Shown here: positions 13,414 to 32,476 of the stretch, piece by piece
Position numbering within the stretch: the first letter of the stretch is position 1
Layout of the letters: each line of letters begins with the position of its first letter
Source: Onchocerca volvulus
Lineage: Eukaryota > Nematoda > Chromadorea > Rhabditida > Onchocercidae
Length of the DNA stretch: 64,000 nucleotides
NCBI GenBank assembly: GCA_000499405.2
Contig: HG738138.1
Coordinates: 13,021,208-13,085,207, forward strand
Direction of reading: 5' to 3'
Translations under genes and position numbers: made by a program
The notes under the pieces: generated by a model
Told to the model about the DNA's origin: nothing
Seen by the model: only the letters and a program-made list of their open reading frames with translations
The model's database searches: none

Positions 13414-16400
13414 AAATAACAATACGGTCTTATTATGCAAAAAAGAGAATACAATAAATGCACCACGCATATCACAAACATAATAATATCGACCACCCAT
13501 CTTCCTGATTCTTTCATGATGAAACGTGAAAAAAGTTTTAAAAGTAGCTGGGTATAAAGAGAACAACAGATGTTACAAATTTAATGTTAAATTTGAAGGG
13601 TTGTTTAGAAAACAGGAAAGATTGTGCAGCAGAAAATCTATCAATTTATTTATAATAAACTTAAATAGTGTTGTGAATTTGTCAAAGATGAATGGATATC
13701 TTTCTAAAATCAGCCAATCCTATACTCACGAAAAATTGAGAAATCCGAAATAAATATGAGATCGAATTTAATGCCGAATTCAAATTCACTGAAATATTCC
13801 ATACTGAAGAGTAATTTCTAGAACTTTATATATCTTCGTTTCCGAACAAAGCTTTCGAATTGTGAATGATAAGCAACTAATAAGAAAAAAAAAAAAACTT
13901 TTTTAGGTAAACAAGTCTTTGCCGAACAAAAATTCAAGTCATTTTCACAGTGGGTAATGTGTAGGTGACGAAATCAAAAATTTTCACCAAATTGTTCGGA
14001 AATTTCTTTCCCTATCTCATGAACAAAAAAGAAAAAAATACTCCTTTTTCTTCCGTTCCATTACAACAAAGAATGAACAGATAATGATATTGGAGCCATT
14101 CGAGAAAGTAGCAAAGTGAACATCAAAGACGATGATGGGAAAAAAAACTATGCGACTAAAGATTGTTGTGACAACGCGCTGATAAAAAAAGTAGCACAGT
14201 GCTGATAATCGAATAACTGATAGCTATATATACATGTCATTTCTTTTTTCTTGTCGTTATAGAAATGTTGCAAGTTTGCAGATTCATATGTCGTCCATAT
14301 TGATTTCGATTAATAAATACTTAGAATGGAAGTCTTTGAAGTATATACTAAAAGTAAAGAAATACTAATTACTAAATGATTTGTGACCGTGAACAGAAAG
14401 TTGATGAGCAAAAAATGTGTCAAAAAAAATTAAAAAAAAAAAAACAAATGCTGATAGATTTTCATGATGTAAAAACTTTCAGCTACAGCTTATCTTTGTT
14501 ATCAAGATTTTTCTATCTTCAATAACCGTTCTTTTAAGTTATCTATACTCATGTTTTTTCGTTTCTCTCATTTGTCAGGCTTTGTATTGACTGTAATTTG
14601 AGCGGAAATAAACAGCTGCCCTTTATTGCAAAGGTGAAATTTTCTTGATGGAACACAGAATCATAGTTCATCAAAAGTGCATTTGGAAAAAATTTGATTT
14701 TAAGAAAGTTGAAGAACTTCTGTACTAGATTAAGCTAATGGAATTAAAAGACAGGCAAAAATGCTTGAAAAAAATACTTTTCATCAACTTATATAATCAA
14801 GAAAGTACGCTGAGGAAACTTTTCGCTTCTCGGATCTAATATTGAACAATAAGATTTGAGAAGAAATAAGAGATAAAAAGAATTAATTCTGGGTACAATT
14901 CATGGAGAACATTAATATTCTTAGACTTGAAAGACATTGTCTGAAATTACCTCAAGGATGACGATTCCAAAAAAAAAAAAGAAAAAAATTAATTAAAAAA
15001 AATTTAATTAGCTGTTAGAGAAAAAAATGTTTGAAAAAAAAATGCAAATTTGTTGTTTGGACACTTAATAATACGGATAGGCAAGGAGTATATTAATGAA
15101 TGGGGGAAAAAAAGGAGCAAAAGAAAAGACAAAAGACATGAAATCAAAAATTAATGATAGAGTCAGTATGTTCAAATAGTCATGATAATAATTAAAGTTT
15201 TACTCATTAATTCATCTGCTGCTATACTGCCTTGTGTGAATAAGCTTGTTATTTCTAAAGGGCTAATTGGCTAAACAAAAAAAAATTTCATTCATTTTTA
15301 CTAAACGACTACAAAAGATAAGTAGGTAGATTTATGTTTAGAGTGTAAATTCTTTTTTTTTTTTTAGAATTTGCATCAAAGTTTGTCCTATAATTCAAAA
15401 CTTTGAAGTGGGATGCTTTTTTTTTTGTTAATTGGAATCTGACAAGAAAAAAGAAGTAGCTTGAATTTTTTCTACTAGTGAAATTGGAAGGAATATAATT
15501 TCAAAAGGTATTTGGAAGGATACGAGAAAGGTTAAAATAATAGAATGCAGCATGATAAATAAAACTGATAGAAGATTGTTATGCAACAAAAATTGACTAG
15601 GAAATGCATCTAAATGGACAATAAAGAGTGGGCATAGACGAGTTTTGGTGATAAACTTCTGGGAAATGGGATAAACAAACAAGATTATCAGTCAGTGAAA
15701 TTGAATACTACAGAAAATGATCAAAATGAGCGTTTGCCCTAAAATAAATGGAAGAATACTGCATATCATTTTCATAAATTTTGGTTTTAGAATTTTCAGC
15801 TATCATTAGAACTTGTTCCGAATCTTTAAGTACAATACTTCGAAAAAAAAAAAAAAGAAAAAGAAACATGAACAATTAATTCAAATTTACGGTACTGAAG
15901 TATCAACATTAACGACAGGCACACATACTTGAGTTCCTCATTTACTTTAACCCCAGCAAGAATCTCCGTAGACTGGGATTACTCAAATTTTATTAATACT
16001 AGAACAACCATTTCTACAGAAAAATTTCGGTACGAATTCTTCAATAATTCTTATGAAAACTAGGCACCGGATGATTTATTCTGGAAAGCGACATGACTCT
16101 TATCCAAGAATTTCGTGGAAATGAAGTTTAACTTATAATAAACGAAAATCTATTAAATGCCATATGTTGGCAGTGGTATGAATAGGAAGTCAGGAAAGAA
16201 ATAGAAAGGAGAAAAGCAAGAGACCTACGACACTTCCGAAATCTTCCGTACTATATTTCCCTTAATACCCTTCTCAGGTTCCAAAGGCTTCTTTCACAAT
16301 AACTGAATTGGAAAGTCGAAATTAAAAGACACGCAAAGCTCTCATCAAGAAGATGTTTCAAGGAAAGGAAATAACAGCCTTATATTGACAATGAAGAAAA

Positions 16401-19400
16401 ATTGATGGAAGAGGAAATTCGTCATATTACGTTTAGTTTGGATTTTGGCTGAAAAATTCCCATTCCATGCATGCATGCTAGCATCGCCAAAATGAAAAAG
16501 TGCTGATACAACTTTTGCGAGAATTTTGGAATTAATCATGAAGTTTTAAAAAATCTATGGTAAAGTCTTTTTTTTTTTTTTTTATTTTATTCTTTTTGTA
16601 CACACTTGCGTCTAACTAATATCCATGTTTTTTCTTATCTAGAAGCATACAAATATGCAATTATGGAATGTCAAGTTATGGTAAAAGAAACAGATATTTT
16701 TCATGAAAATCTAGAAATGAATTTTAATCAGCTTTTGTACATCATGCATCTGAAATTATCCGGTAATATTACGCACTGTATAATCGAGTGGATATTTAAT
16801 GTCAACCTAAAAAGGATTGTTTTTAATGATTTGTGCGATTTCTGCTTAATAACAACGATATTACATTCTATAATTGTATATTTGCAATTATGAAATATTG
16901 CGGAAATAAAATTAAATAAAACGATCTTACTGATTTCTGATATCCAGAGTCAACGTGAAACAGAAACGTAAAATCGACAAATGATGGAGTCAAATAACAT
17001 CAATTGGATTCGGGAAATTATGGGATGATTGGCTGTCATTTGAAAAATGTATTCATTTTATATGTATGTGTTGCTGTAAACAGATTACAAATTGTGAACT
17101 GTAAGACTGACCGGGTGACAATCACGACCCAGTTTAGTGATGAGAATGCCCTCCTCGTTGTAGCTAATTTGTTTCTTTTCTTGATTTTTCGATTTGAAAT
17201 TATCCGGTTAATTTAAAGTAAATTGAAGAGCAGAACTAAAAAAAAGTCTTAAGTCATTTGAAATGGAATTGCTGGTTGTGAAAATGAAAGAAGAACAATG
17301 CGGGTCTTGTCATAAGAATGCACTTCAATAACCAGCCTTCCACTAATCCAGTTTCCAATTACCTTTTCGGCACAATGAACTTCACTTCTTGAAATTTGAA
17401 GGAAGTTTCGCAAGAGGATTAAATGGATGTGCAAGTGAATATAATATAAAACATACAAACAGGTAGATCGTTTAATGAGCGAACCAGAAGAAAATGAAAT
17501 AATTGCAAATGAGCAACCGAAGGGAAGCAGTCAATAAATTAATATGAACTGAATATCATTGACTAAAATACAATGCTGCTCCATCACACTATCACTCATT
17601 TCACACTTCTCCTACCAATACCGCGTGAATCGATTCAGTGGATGACACACGTGATTGTCTGTATGTTACGTGTAAACATGATATGTTCAAGAATCATAGA
17701 TACATTTTATAAAAGTGGTGACACATGTCACTGCTTTTATTCGACCTATTTGCGCCTGTATAAATTTTGCCACATATATCAGTTTTCTCTTCATCCGAAA
17801 CTGAAAATTAAAATATGACGATTGCTCGTCACACTGTTTGTTCATACATATATGTGTCGAAATATTCAGTAATATAGATATCAGCATTTACGCTACCATC
17901 ACGAATTCTCAAGTACCAGTGCGATGACCTTTATGTGCTGAAGTTGAGCAGTAAATTAAACTCGGTTGATTTTAGCTTTAGCATTTTTTACTGATCTCTC
18001 GTTCCATAATGACTAGTGCAAAAATGTTGAGAGAGATGATGGAATTTGTCGTAGAACAATTATAAGATCGATACAGAATCATTTTTAGAAGCTGTCCAAA
18101 GGCTCATTTAGGAAGATTTTTAAAAAATAGCGGAAATTAAAAAACTTTCACAGCTTTTGAAGAAAACGGAACACTTCTAAAAGCGCATAACTTAAGAAAA
18201 GCATCGTTTAATTGGAAGATAGATGATGCCAGTTTAATAACTAAGTAAAAAATTTGCAGTATTTCAGAGCTTTTATACGTCTGTCACGCTAACAGTTTTG
18301 TCCCTCGAAAATTTTTTTAAACACGTAACATACTGCTCATGGCAGTAAGTGGAACTTACCGATTTCGCGAAAGGCCAACCTCGTTATGTATGCATATATC
18401 GGACAAACTGGATTTCAAATACAAATTTCAAACGATTATTTATTTATATGAAGAAGTAGACATCATTATGCGCCTTTCTATCCAATATACATCAAATGAA
18501 ATGCCAAAGATACATATACAAGGCAACGGATAACAGTTATATCACATGAGAGGACATTCGCTGATTACGATAATTCTCTTTTCGCGCTATCAGCACTTCA
18601 TATCTACGCTGATATTGCGCGCAGAATATCATCTTACAGCGTATTTCTGCAACGCCTTGCAATCTAATACCGCAATAATACCGTCATTGTACGGCCAGCA
18701 TATCGTTTGCGGTTACTCTGCGACAGAACTACTCCAAGATGATAACGTGAGAAAATCAGTTCTTCTGAATAAGTACATGGAAAAAATTGCTGCAAATGAA
18801 ACCGGAAGCGGGAAGGGGAATTTGAAAACTTGAAAACGGAAACAGGATTACCGAACTGCGATTTGCAGCATGATTTTTAACAGTCGCGGAAGGAAAACTA
18901 ATCATACATATTTGGTAATAAAATATAGACAAAAAGCAAAACTTATTCAACTTTTTTGGAAAGTAGTAGATTTGTGGAATATTCAACCTATCATGATTAC
19001 TAGAGAAATATGCTTGCAGAAATATGCTGAATTTTAAAATAATCTTGATTATAGATTACTCATTTATCAAACCAGAAAGTTTTATGATACACACCTGAGA
19101 ACAGATAGTTTTATTGAAATTTTTGGGATAGTTGGTTTGTAACGAGACTCGAAGAGAAAAGTAAAATTTGGGAGTTTCGAAAAGATTTTCAAATAAGAAC
19201 TTCAGCCAATAGATGATCTGTTCAGGAAAACAGCTGCTTACTGCGCAAACAATGAATAATGCTAGCGATGAACGAGCCACACCGATAGTTAATAGCTGAC
19301 TTTTTTTTTTTTCGTTAAGCTTCAGTGCTAATTTTGATGAGTGCATACAACTGAGTAATTAAATCACTGCTTGCATTTTAGACGTATTTGTGGTTCCCCA

Positions 19401-20239
19401 GGAAGTTCAGCTCGTCTTTTCAGCACTGCGAGAATTCGTGGAACATTCGATAGTAAATATTTAAAATAATCATACATTTGCAATAAAAAAGAAATAGAGA
19501 TGAGAATGATTCGAAAAATTCTTCTGGGATGATTGTGGAGAAAGCATTCCAAAATTTGATCCAACACATAACTGTCGTATATAAAATAAAACAGCTTTTT
19601 TTGAAAAAATCTTTCCATCTCCGAAAAGAAAAACGCCGACCAATCATAACATCGTGTTTGACAAGCTGCATATGCGCCAGAAGGAAAACCGGTATTTCCC
19701 TTTTTGCTCGATTTCTCGGTAAATGATTACGAATAATTACGAAAATGAAAGGGCAAAAATCGCAATCTGATAACAAACAGTCTCAAAGTATAGGCTATAC
19801 TTGCATAATAGGAATTGATCATTTCTATTTTAGGGACAAGAGAGGTTTGCCCACCACAATCATGTAAGATTTTGCCTGCATCTCTCGCTGAGTATTATTG
19901 CATGTCGCATGCAGCGTATATTGCAGATGAACTCACTCATCATATATTTTCTCTGTTCAAAGAAGCAGGAAGGTAAAGCTATCCAAATTTAGAAAGTTGC
20001 TATCGTGTAAAATAGCTTTGAACATTATTCGGTCAAGTTCGTAACTTGAAAATATTAACATCAATGAAAATAAACAAAGAAGTAACTAACAAGAGTAATT
20101 TATGCTACTGACAATAATGATGTTGACTGCCCTGTTCCTTATTCTTTTACAAAATATCCAACCCTGAAATTTTATAAAAATCGTTCCTCTTGTTGGTTAG
20201 AAAAAAAAGTTGAAAAACAAATCCATATATACACATCTA

Positions 20240-20240
<1 letters not shown>

Positions 20241-20291
<51 letters not shown>
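20241..20291. repeat. (AC)n dinucleotide microsatellite
   Basis: About 25 uninterrupted AC units, followed by degenerate CA/TA units to about 20345. The minus strand reads as a Cys/Val-repeat ORF, which is spurious. Confidence 0.95.
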
Positions 20292-20296
<5 letters not shown>

Positions 20297-21417
20297 ATAT
20301 GCACATATATATACACACATACATATTCATCTCTACATACATACAAACAGACATAAATAAACTATTAAGCTTATTACGAAAAAATTATAAAAGTATGAAA
20401 TCAGCAAATTATAAGCGGTTGTAAACAGGCAATCAGCACTGACTAGGATGATGCTCCTTCCCACTGATCGATCTACTTTCTTTGCACCTGATTCATAGAG
20501 AGATACTGCGTCATTCGACAACAATCAATTGTTCCACATCGACATATTGATTTAAATTTCATTTTTTTCCTCTTTATAGAAACCTTTTTAAATGCACAGA
20601 ATCAAATAATGACTTTCATTTCTTTTCCTGCAATCTGGACGAAATCTCTTCGTAACTTTTAATTTAAAATCCTTTGGAACTATTCCAAACGCTTCAATAC
20701 TTTGTTCCAAAACGATCTTCTCAATAAATATCGATCTGCTCCATTCCTCTGCATTAAGAAAATCGCACGACAATGACAGTAATCTGAAAAGTTCCTTACG
20801 CAAAAATCAGCCAAACAGAATTGACGCAATCATTTAAGTGTATCACACAGGCATCTATATCTTCTCATATAAGAAAAACCTAATCTATGCTTTCTCAAAA
20901 ATCATTGGTCAAAGATTTGACAATGTTTTCGAACACATAAGCAAAATTAAACTTTTAATGAAGTCAAATTTCAATTGGATAAAGTTTGAATAAAATGTGA
21001 GCACTTCTCTCTCAGAAAAAAAAAACTGAAACAATTCAAATTTCAGTAATTGGAAACTATTGCTCACACCAAAGTACATTTATATAAAGTTTGTTCGTTC
21101 CATCCTTTTTCCTTCTTAGTTTAAAGTAAAAATGGATGAATGTTGTATAAGCTTAACAGAAAGCATTACTACTTTTAATAAATATTTTTAACCGCTATTA
21201 TTGGTGAATATTGCATTTTTCTTTGGACGAAATTATTTATTTTTTGTTAAACAATTACTATTTTTATTTTGAAAATTTTCATATAAATACTAAAATTTTA
21301 CATTTACAGTTTATCAAATCTCCTATAAAACAATATCACTTCTCATGAAGATTTTAAATTTTCGAATCTTTTAAAACTATCACGAATTTTGAAAAGAATT
21401 TTTGGAATTTTTTTAAT

Positions 21418-21516
21418 GAATTATTTGAGTTATCATTAGTCACAGTTGAATTTTATGGAATATATTGATGATGTTTCATAAAATTCAATTGTGCATAATG
21501 ATAATTCGAATAATTC
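21418..21516 (+). ncRNA. Candidate hairpin RNA, pre-miRNA-like
   Basis: Arms 21418-21457 and 21477-21516 (40 nt each) flank a 19-nt loop (21458-21476). Read as plus-strand RNA, 38 of 40 positions pair, three of them as G:U wobbles, with one 2-nt internal mismatch (arm-1 positions 22-23). On the minus strand the wobble positions would be A:C mismatches, so plus-strand transcription gives the better fold. Flanking A/T runs extend the stem loosely. Size and shape fit a microRNA precursor. I do not recognise the arms as a known nematode miRNA, and a palindromic transposon fragment is an alternative. Confidence 0.45.
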
Positions 21517-24500
21517 AAAAAATGTAATGGAACAAAAACAATAGAATAAAAGCAATTACAACAAATTAGATGTTTCGGGCATTTGGATTGTTTTCGGTTG
21601 CTGAAAGATTTCATTACCAGATCATTACTATCATTACTAATACGATAATTACAACACCTAAAATTGTGAGTTTATTAAGATGAAGAGAGACAGAAATGAT
21701 CTCAAACACTGGATCAAAATGCAAGTGACATAATGCATGTGAAAAATAGAGAGCGAGTTATAAAAGCGGACAACATTTGCCGTAACGTTCAGTAATTATC
21801 GATAATTTGTTAGGTAAGAATGATCATTGAAAATTGGAATAACTCATGTGGATGAATGAGTTATTTGATATTTTATTCAAAAAAATCGATAGTAAGTGCT
21901 GCCAGATACTTGATAATCATCTGAAATTGAAAGTGACGGTTGAAAAGCAATTAATTGTCATCTGACTACACAAATAATATAAGGAATTGCAGGCAGGGAG
22001 AATTGAAGCGGTTGCTTTAAATATTCCCAACGGTTGCTTCCTTTTAGTTCTATTACTACAACAAATATTAGCACAACTAAAAGTACTCTACTAGTAATAC
22101 GGATCAGGTCTTTTCTTTTGCACCTTACAATCATGTTATTCTTTCAGATAGTAAGTGGTTGCACAAGCAGCGGTTCGTATATCTCAACAAAGGATATTGT
22201 TTGCACCTTCTGTTAGTCACCATGCCATCATTCCTATCCGAGAAGTTTTTTGCTTTCCACCATGAAAACGGTGTGAGAAACAAAAGTGCTAAAATGTTTG
22301 ATGGAGTATTATTAACCATTTCAAACCGGTCTTGTTGCCAAGCCTAATTAATATCTACGCAAACAATTGAACCCTCGAAATAAGCAAGGAGCAATAGATG
22401 AATTAAACGATTTGGTCTTTGAGTGTTTGGCTTTTTATTGTGAATTTCAATGGTAAGTTTCTACCTATGGATTTCAGTTTCACTGTCGTCGATGAGATCA
22501 ATCAAACATGGAACGGAAAAGGGTAAAATTATCTGGATTATGCAGATAAATTGGAATAATTCTCCTAACAACCAAAGAAAAATGAAAGAATGAAGGGAAG
22601 AAAGATGGATGAGAGGAGAAGAGGAGTTTATATGAAGCAGTTGGTAAAATAATAAGGAAATACTATGATAGTTTGTGCAGGTGAGAATTAGTGCAAAATT
22701 TTCAAAAAAAAAAAAAAAAGTAAAGATATTTTCATTCTTTCCACTTTTTTTGTCACCCCTTTCTTCCTTTTCCTTTTCGTAACAAATATCAGTCAACAGC
22801 AGCAGTTTTGCGAAATATGAGCCATATAATTTTCGGATTTTGAATAGCATCATCGTTTTAAATTTCATTGAGGGAAAGACTGAACCATTCGATGAAAGAG
22901 AATTTTAATGATTTAGCAGGGATACTGAATTCATGTGAACTGGAAAGACAAGTAGGATACTTTAATTTTAGAAGTTTTGTTTTCTTTTATAAAATGTATA
23001 GGAACAATTAAGCATTCAAATTTTTTTTAGAATCCTTTTGATTGAATATTCAAATGATTTGTTATTTGCTAATCCAGTCTAAACAGTTGAAAAAAAAAAA
23101 AGCAAACGAGCAGAGAAAATTGATGAAATGAAAGGATTTTAGCAAAAAAAAAGAATGCCCATTTTGGCATTTTAATTTGCCCTAACGCAAAATTTAATTT
23201 AGCAAACTAACTGTCTTTTTTTTCTTTTTTTTGAAATTCCCTAATTTTAAAAATAGAGGAAATGAAATTCGATTTCTTGCCCATTTCATATTCTTCATCA
23301 ACATTATGTGATATTTGGAGACAAGCAGTATCGAATAGTCGTCTCGAACTGTGAAAGTCGTCCTAATTATTAACTGATAAAAAAAAGACAATGTAGGATT
23401 AGAGATCTGAAAAGCAAAATCTGAATTTGTTTTGTACTGCCAAAAAAGTGATGGAATTTGCAATATGATGCCGTAATTATAAAAATTCCACATTTGTCAT
23501 TTTAAGCTTTTCACTTCCTGAACTTATCGATTTCTTGCTTCTATTATTTGATTAGTTTTAACTTTAACATATGATATTGTGCTTAGGATGCCCTATTTTT
23601 AAGAATAATTATACGCTAATTATTCTCCATCGACTACTTACCTTTAATTCCGTCCAGATTTTCTCAATTTATTTATTTTTTACTAATTATTTAAAATTAT
23701 TTAGTATTATAAATTCTCCAAACTGTACATCATTATGATGGAAATATTTATACCGTATGGTCATTTCCCATTCTTTCGATGATGTTTCTTTTTTCTCGAG
23801 GAGTGCTGCTCCCTGCTTGTAATTCATGGGAGATAATGCATCAATCTGCCTGTATTTATTACCTTTCAATGTCAATAATTCATTGTTTTGCGTGTTATTG
23901 GATAAGAATTTCTGGCAGGTTATTCTTTGATTCTATAGATTTTGTGTTTTCGCACATTGTCATGTTTACAGACGGATTAACAAATCAAACTGTAATCAAG
24001 ACTATACATATGCGTGCTTAAGGTAGGAAGGTATATCGATAAATGAATCTGGTAGTTAAGACTTGAAATTGAGAGTATCTCGAAGAAAAAATTGATTCCT
24101 TGAAATACTTAACGTTCAAAAATTATTTAATTTCATTTACCAACTCAAACTAAAGCTTCGTATGTGTTTTGTAATATTGTTCACTAATCGTTCTTTCATA
24201 TTAATTTGTCATTTGTGTCCTTGTTCTTATAATAAAGATTCAATCCTTGAATTTCATTTGTGGATTGGATATTATAACACTGGCGCCTTATTAGGCAATT
24301 CTGAATCTCTTAATCTGTATAGATACTAAAAAATTGGGTTAAATTGGACTTCAAAATATACAAAATGATGCACTGTTCGGATAAAAATGATTTACGGATG
24401 CCCATAGCAGGACACAGACTTAGAATTTCGGATGTTTCTGAATTAAAAAGATTTTCCAAATTCGTAGTACCGAATTTGGAATTATCCTGAAGAATCTCCT

Positions 24501-25364
24501 TAATTCTCGAGAATCTAAGAAACTGATAAATGTTGTTAAGTAGTAAGGGAAGAAACATCTTTTCCCTGAAATACATTTTTCTTCCGAAATGTAACATTCT
24601 TTTTTTAACAAGTCTAACTGATAATTCAACAAAAAATAAATTGGGATCAAGTGTTCGTTGGTTTTGAACAGATAATTGCCTTATATAAAGGATTTAACTT
24701 TCTTTACTTTCCACATTAATTATGAAAGATCTTATATGTCAATATACTCACGGTAAATTTAACTTCCATTTCATATCTCAATAACCATCTTAAATCCTCA
24801 CAAGTAAACTCCACATTAACTTTCGACAACTAAATTCTAATTTTGATTCCTGGCGTTTTATTTGGTATGATCCAGACGGTATTTTGCGGTTGGAGCATGG
24901 TTCTTCTTTGGGGATATTTTACGTCGTTTTAACGTCTGTGGTTTGCTTTTACATGTTATTGATTGGGTCGTAGTTTTGTCCGTATTTCCAGTTTTTCTGG
25001 GGTATCAGAAGTTACGAAGGTTCTTCAAGTTATCACAACACTTTGTTTCCTCTCTCTCTCTTTTTACTAGCAGTTTCTTTGAATGGACTCCATCCTCAGA
25101 TTATTGACTATATTAATTACGTAAGTAAAATTTGCTAGTACTCAAGTGGCGAAGCAACTAGTGATGAAAATAGGTATTGAATTGACGGTGTAATGCAGTA
25201 ATAATTGACTGATTTACTTTCTTAAGTCCTTTACTACTTATTTGCGGATACTCTGCAGATTGTTTTTTCTTTTTTTTTGGGGGGGTCTTCAAACGATAAG
25301 AAATGATTCGTGAAAACTGACTGGGTAACTACCTACTTGGCAGCTAATATACTGACGAATAGCA

Positions 25365-30413
<5,049 letters not shown>

Positions 30414-31459
30414 TATATTTACCTGTTTATTTATGAAAGTCTGGTTGCTGACCTCTTTACCTATGTATATTTCATGATAGTAACGCCCTTTCTTGTTCAG
30501 TTTTTGTTTTTTTATGGACTATACAGAGATATTTTTATTTTCCCAACTTTAAATTATTTGTGGGATTAGAATTGATAAACGCGCTTTTATGCTTCTCAAT
30601 AGCTTTTTCAAATATTGAAAGTTAAATTCAGGTAACATTTGCGAACTTTTTCGGGAAACGCTAAAATATTGCAAAGGTTGAAATGAAATGGATATATTAA
30701 CTGTAAAACATTAAATTAGCTTCTAACAGCGTGATATTAAGGAGTACTTGTCTAGATTTCATTAAATCTGTACTGGAATCATTTATTTTATTGTTGTTCA
30801 TAATTCAAATACTTCATTCATTAAAGCTATACAGAATACCTGAATGCTGTTTTTTAGCGTTGTATTGTGTGGCCTCCAAAGCAGTATGTATTGATATTTT
30901 AACGTTTTGTTCAGTGTTCAGTAAGAAACGGGACTCATTCTTTTATTTTTCATGCCACTTGAGTAATATGAAAAGTATAGACTTATGATGTTGATATTAA
31001 CATGTTCAGAAATATCCACCAATTTTCTCTTCTTTCTTTTCCATTTCAGTTCGATCTCATTGCTCAATTATCCGTTTATCTGTATGTTTTTTGGAAAAGA
31101 AAATTTTCTTCTGGTTTTTTTCTTGGAACGCTGTGTGGATGGCTTACCCACTGATTGATTGCAATGCATTTCATGTATTTCTTTGGTATCACTAATAAAC
31201 GACTTTGATTGATTTGTTTGTTGTAAAAGCTTAATTATAATAAGACGAAATAAACATGTCGTAACTCTGTATTGCATTTGTATTATTTTTAATATTTTAA
31301 TTTCTAGAATTTCTCGACTTCAGATCAGAAATGTTGTCTTCCAAAATAACTAGCAATAAAAGGATACATTCGTTGGATGTTTATGATGTTTTGGATGTGA
31401 CTACGAAGCATGTTTTGGAAAGGATGATCGTAGAATATCTAAAATGTATTTCTTTCTCG

Positions 31460-31499
<40 letters not shown>

Positions 31500-32476
31500 T
31501 AATAGTAGTTTGATCGTGAAACAGTTGATCTATTCCCCGACGATCCGAAGAGTAACGTGATATATCTGTGGCATATATTGTAGATGTACTAGGCGAAGTT
31601 CACTCTGTTCTAGCGAAAGGCAGTTGGAAATTACATTTGCTCTGTGGATCGATTAAAGTGTTTACAGCTGTATTTACCTTAAAAGTTCATTTTGTTCTTA
31701 ACAATACCTAGTTTTCGTTCATCGTTTAAGTTTTCGCATTCCTGCTAAGTTTCTGCTGTTTTTGCTAATTAAATTTTGGTGTTTGAAAATGGATGTATGA
31801 GAAGGTAATTATGAAAAATGGCGGACTATTTTTGCAAGAAACTTGATATAAATATCTTGATGAGGTTGTTTGACATGCAACGAGTGTCATCAATGCAGAG
31901 AGAATCAAATCAAAGATTTGGGAGATTTTGATGATGATCCAAGAGAGATAGTAAAATTTGTGAAGAAGTAGGAGGGAAGTTAAAGGCATTGGGGAAATCT
32001 TGGAATACAATAAACTTAGACTTCTCAAGATTTCTTTCTCATCATGCTGTGGAATGTTTTGTTTCCAATTTTTGTTGCTTGCTACAAATCTTTTTTTTTG
32101 TCCGAAAATTAAATCTTATCTTGTGTTCAATCTGCAGTATGGTTGTGCAGGTCATCATACAACCGTTTTCTCCACATGTTTTATTAGCATTAGAAATCTG
32201 TAGCACGTTCTGATTAAATTATTTAATCGAAACTAAAATTATTGTACGGTTGCGTCATACTAGCGTAGTTTTCCTTGCAGTAGCTCTTGTTTCATGTTTG
32301 TTTTGATTATTTTTAGGACTGATATTGGTGAAAGCATTGTTTTTACTTCTCACATAGGCAAGAAAAGATGTAGGTCGTGTTTTCCAATTCCAGTATTTCG
32401 ATTGTAATCTTCCGATTTTTCGCATTTGCAGAAATGGAAAGAAAGTTAGATCATTGATTTTATTGAGTAATTTTAT
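30414..32476. other. Intergenic region between miro and eEF2 kinase
   Basis: About 2.06 kb. It contains the 3' UTR of miro, an (AT)n microsatellite at 31463-31498 and the presumed promoter or 5' UTR of the eEF2 kinase gene. No supported coding exon was seen. Confidence 0.6.
31463..31498. repeat. (AT)n dinucleotide microsatellite
   Basis: About 18 AT units in the miro to eEF2-kinase intergenic region. Confidence 0.95.

Larger units (their letters stand above)
10733..25364. other. Gene-poor region of about 14.6 kb between divergent famk-1 and miro
   Basis: No exon of a recognisable protein family was seen here on either strand. Open frames are short and mostly low-complexity. Items noted separately are a 160-bp tandem duplication (11291-11557), a weak membrane-protein ORF (12840-13113), a 16-bp palindrome (13367-13413), a CpG-richer island (about 18545-18765), an (AC)n tract (20241-20291) and a pre-miRNA-like hairpin (21418-21516). 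It must also hold the promoters of famk-1 (left end) and miro (right end); no specific sites could be assigned. Confidence 0.6.

Noticed and set aside
19420..19776. 118-codon minus-strand ORF in the gene-poor region
   Set aside because: The composition is Phe/Ile/Tyr-rich as expected of random AT-rich DNA; it overlaps other ORFs of similar quality and shows no motif.
22461..22868. 135-codon minus-strand ORF
   Set aside because: It includes an oligo-Phe run from a poly-A tract and low-complexity Ser/Leu stretches; no family resemblance or exon structure.
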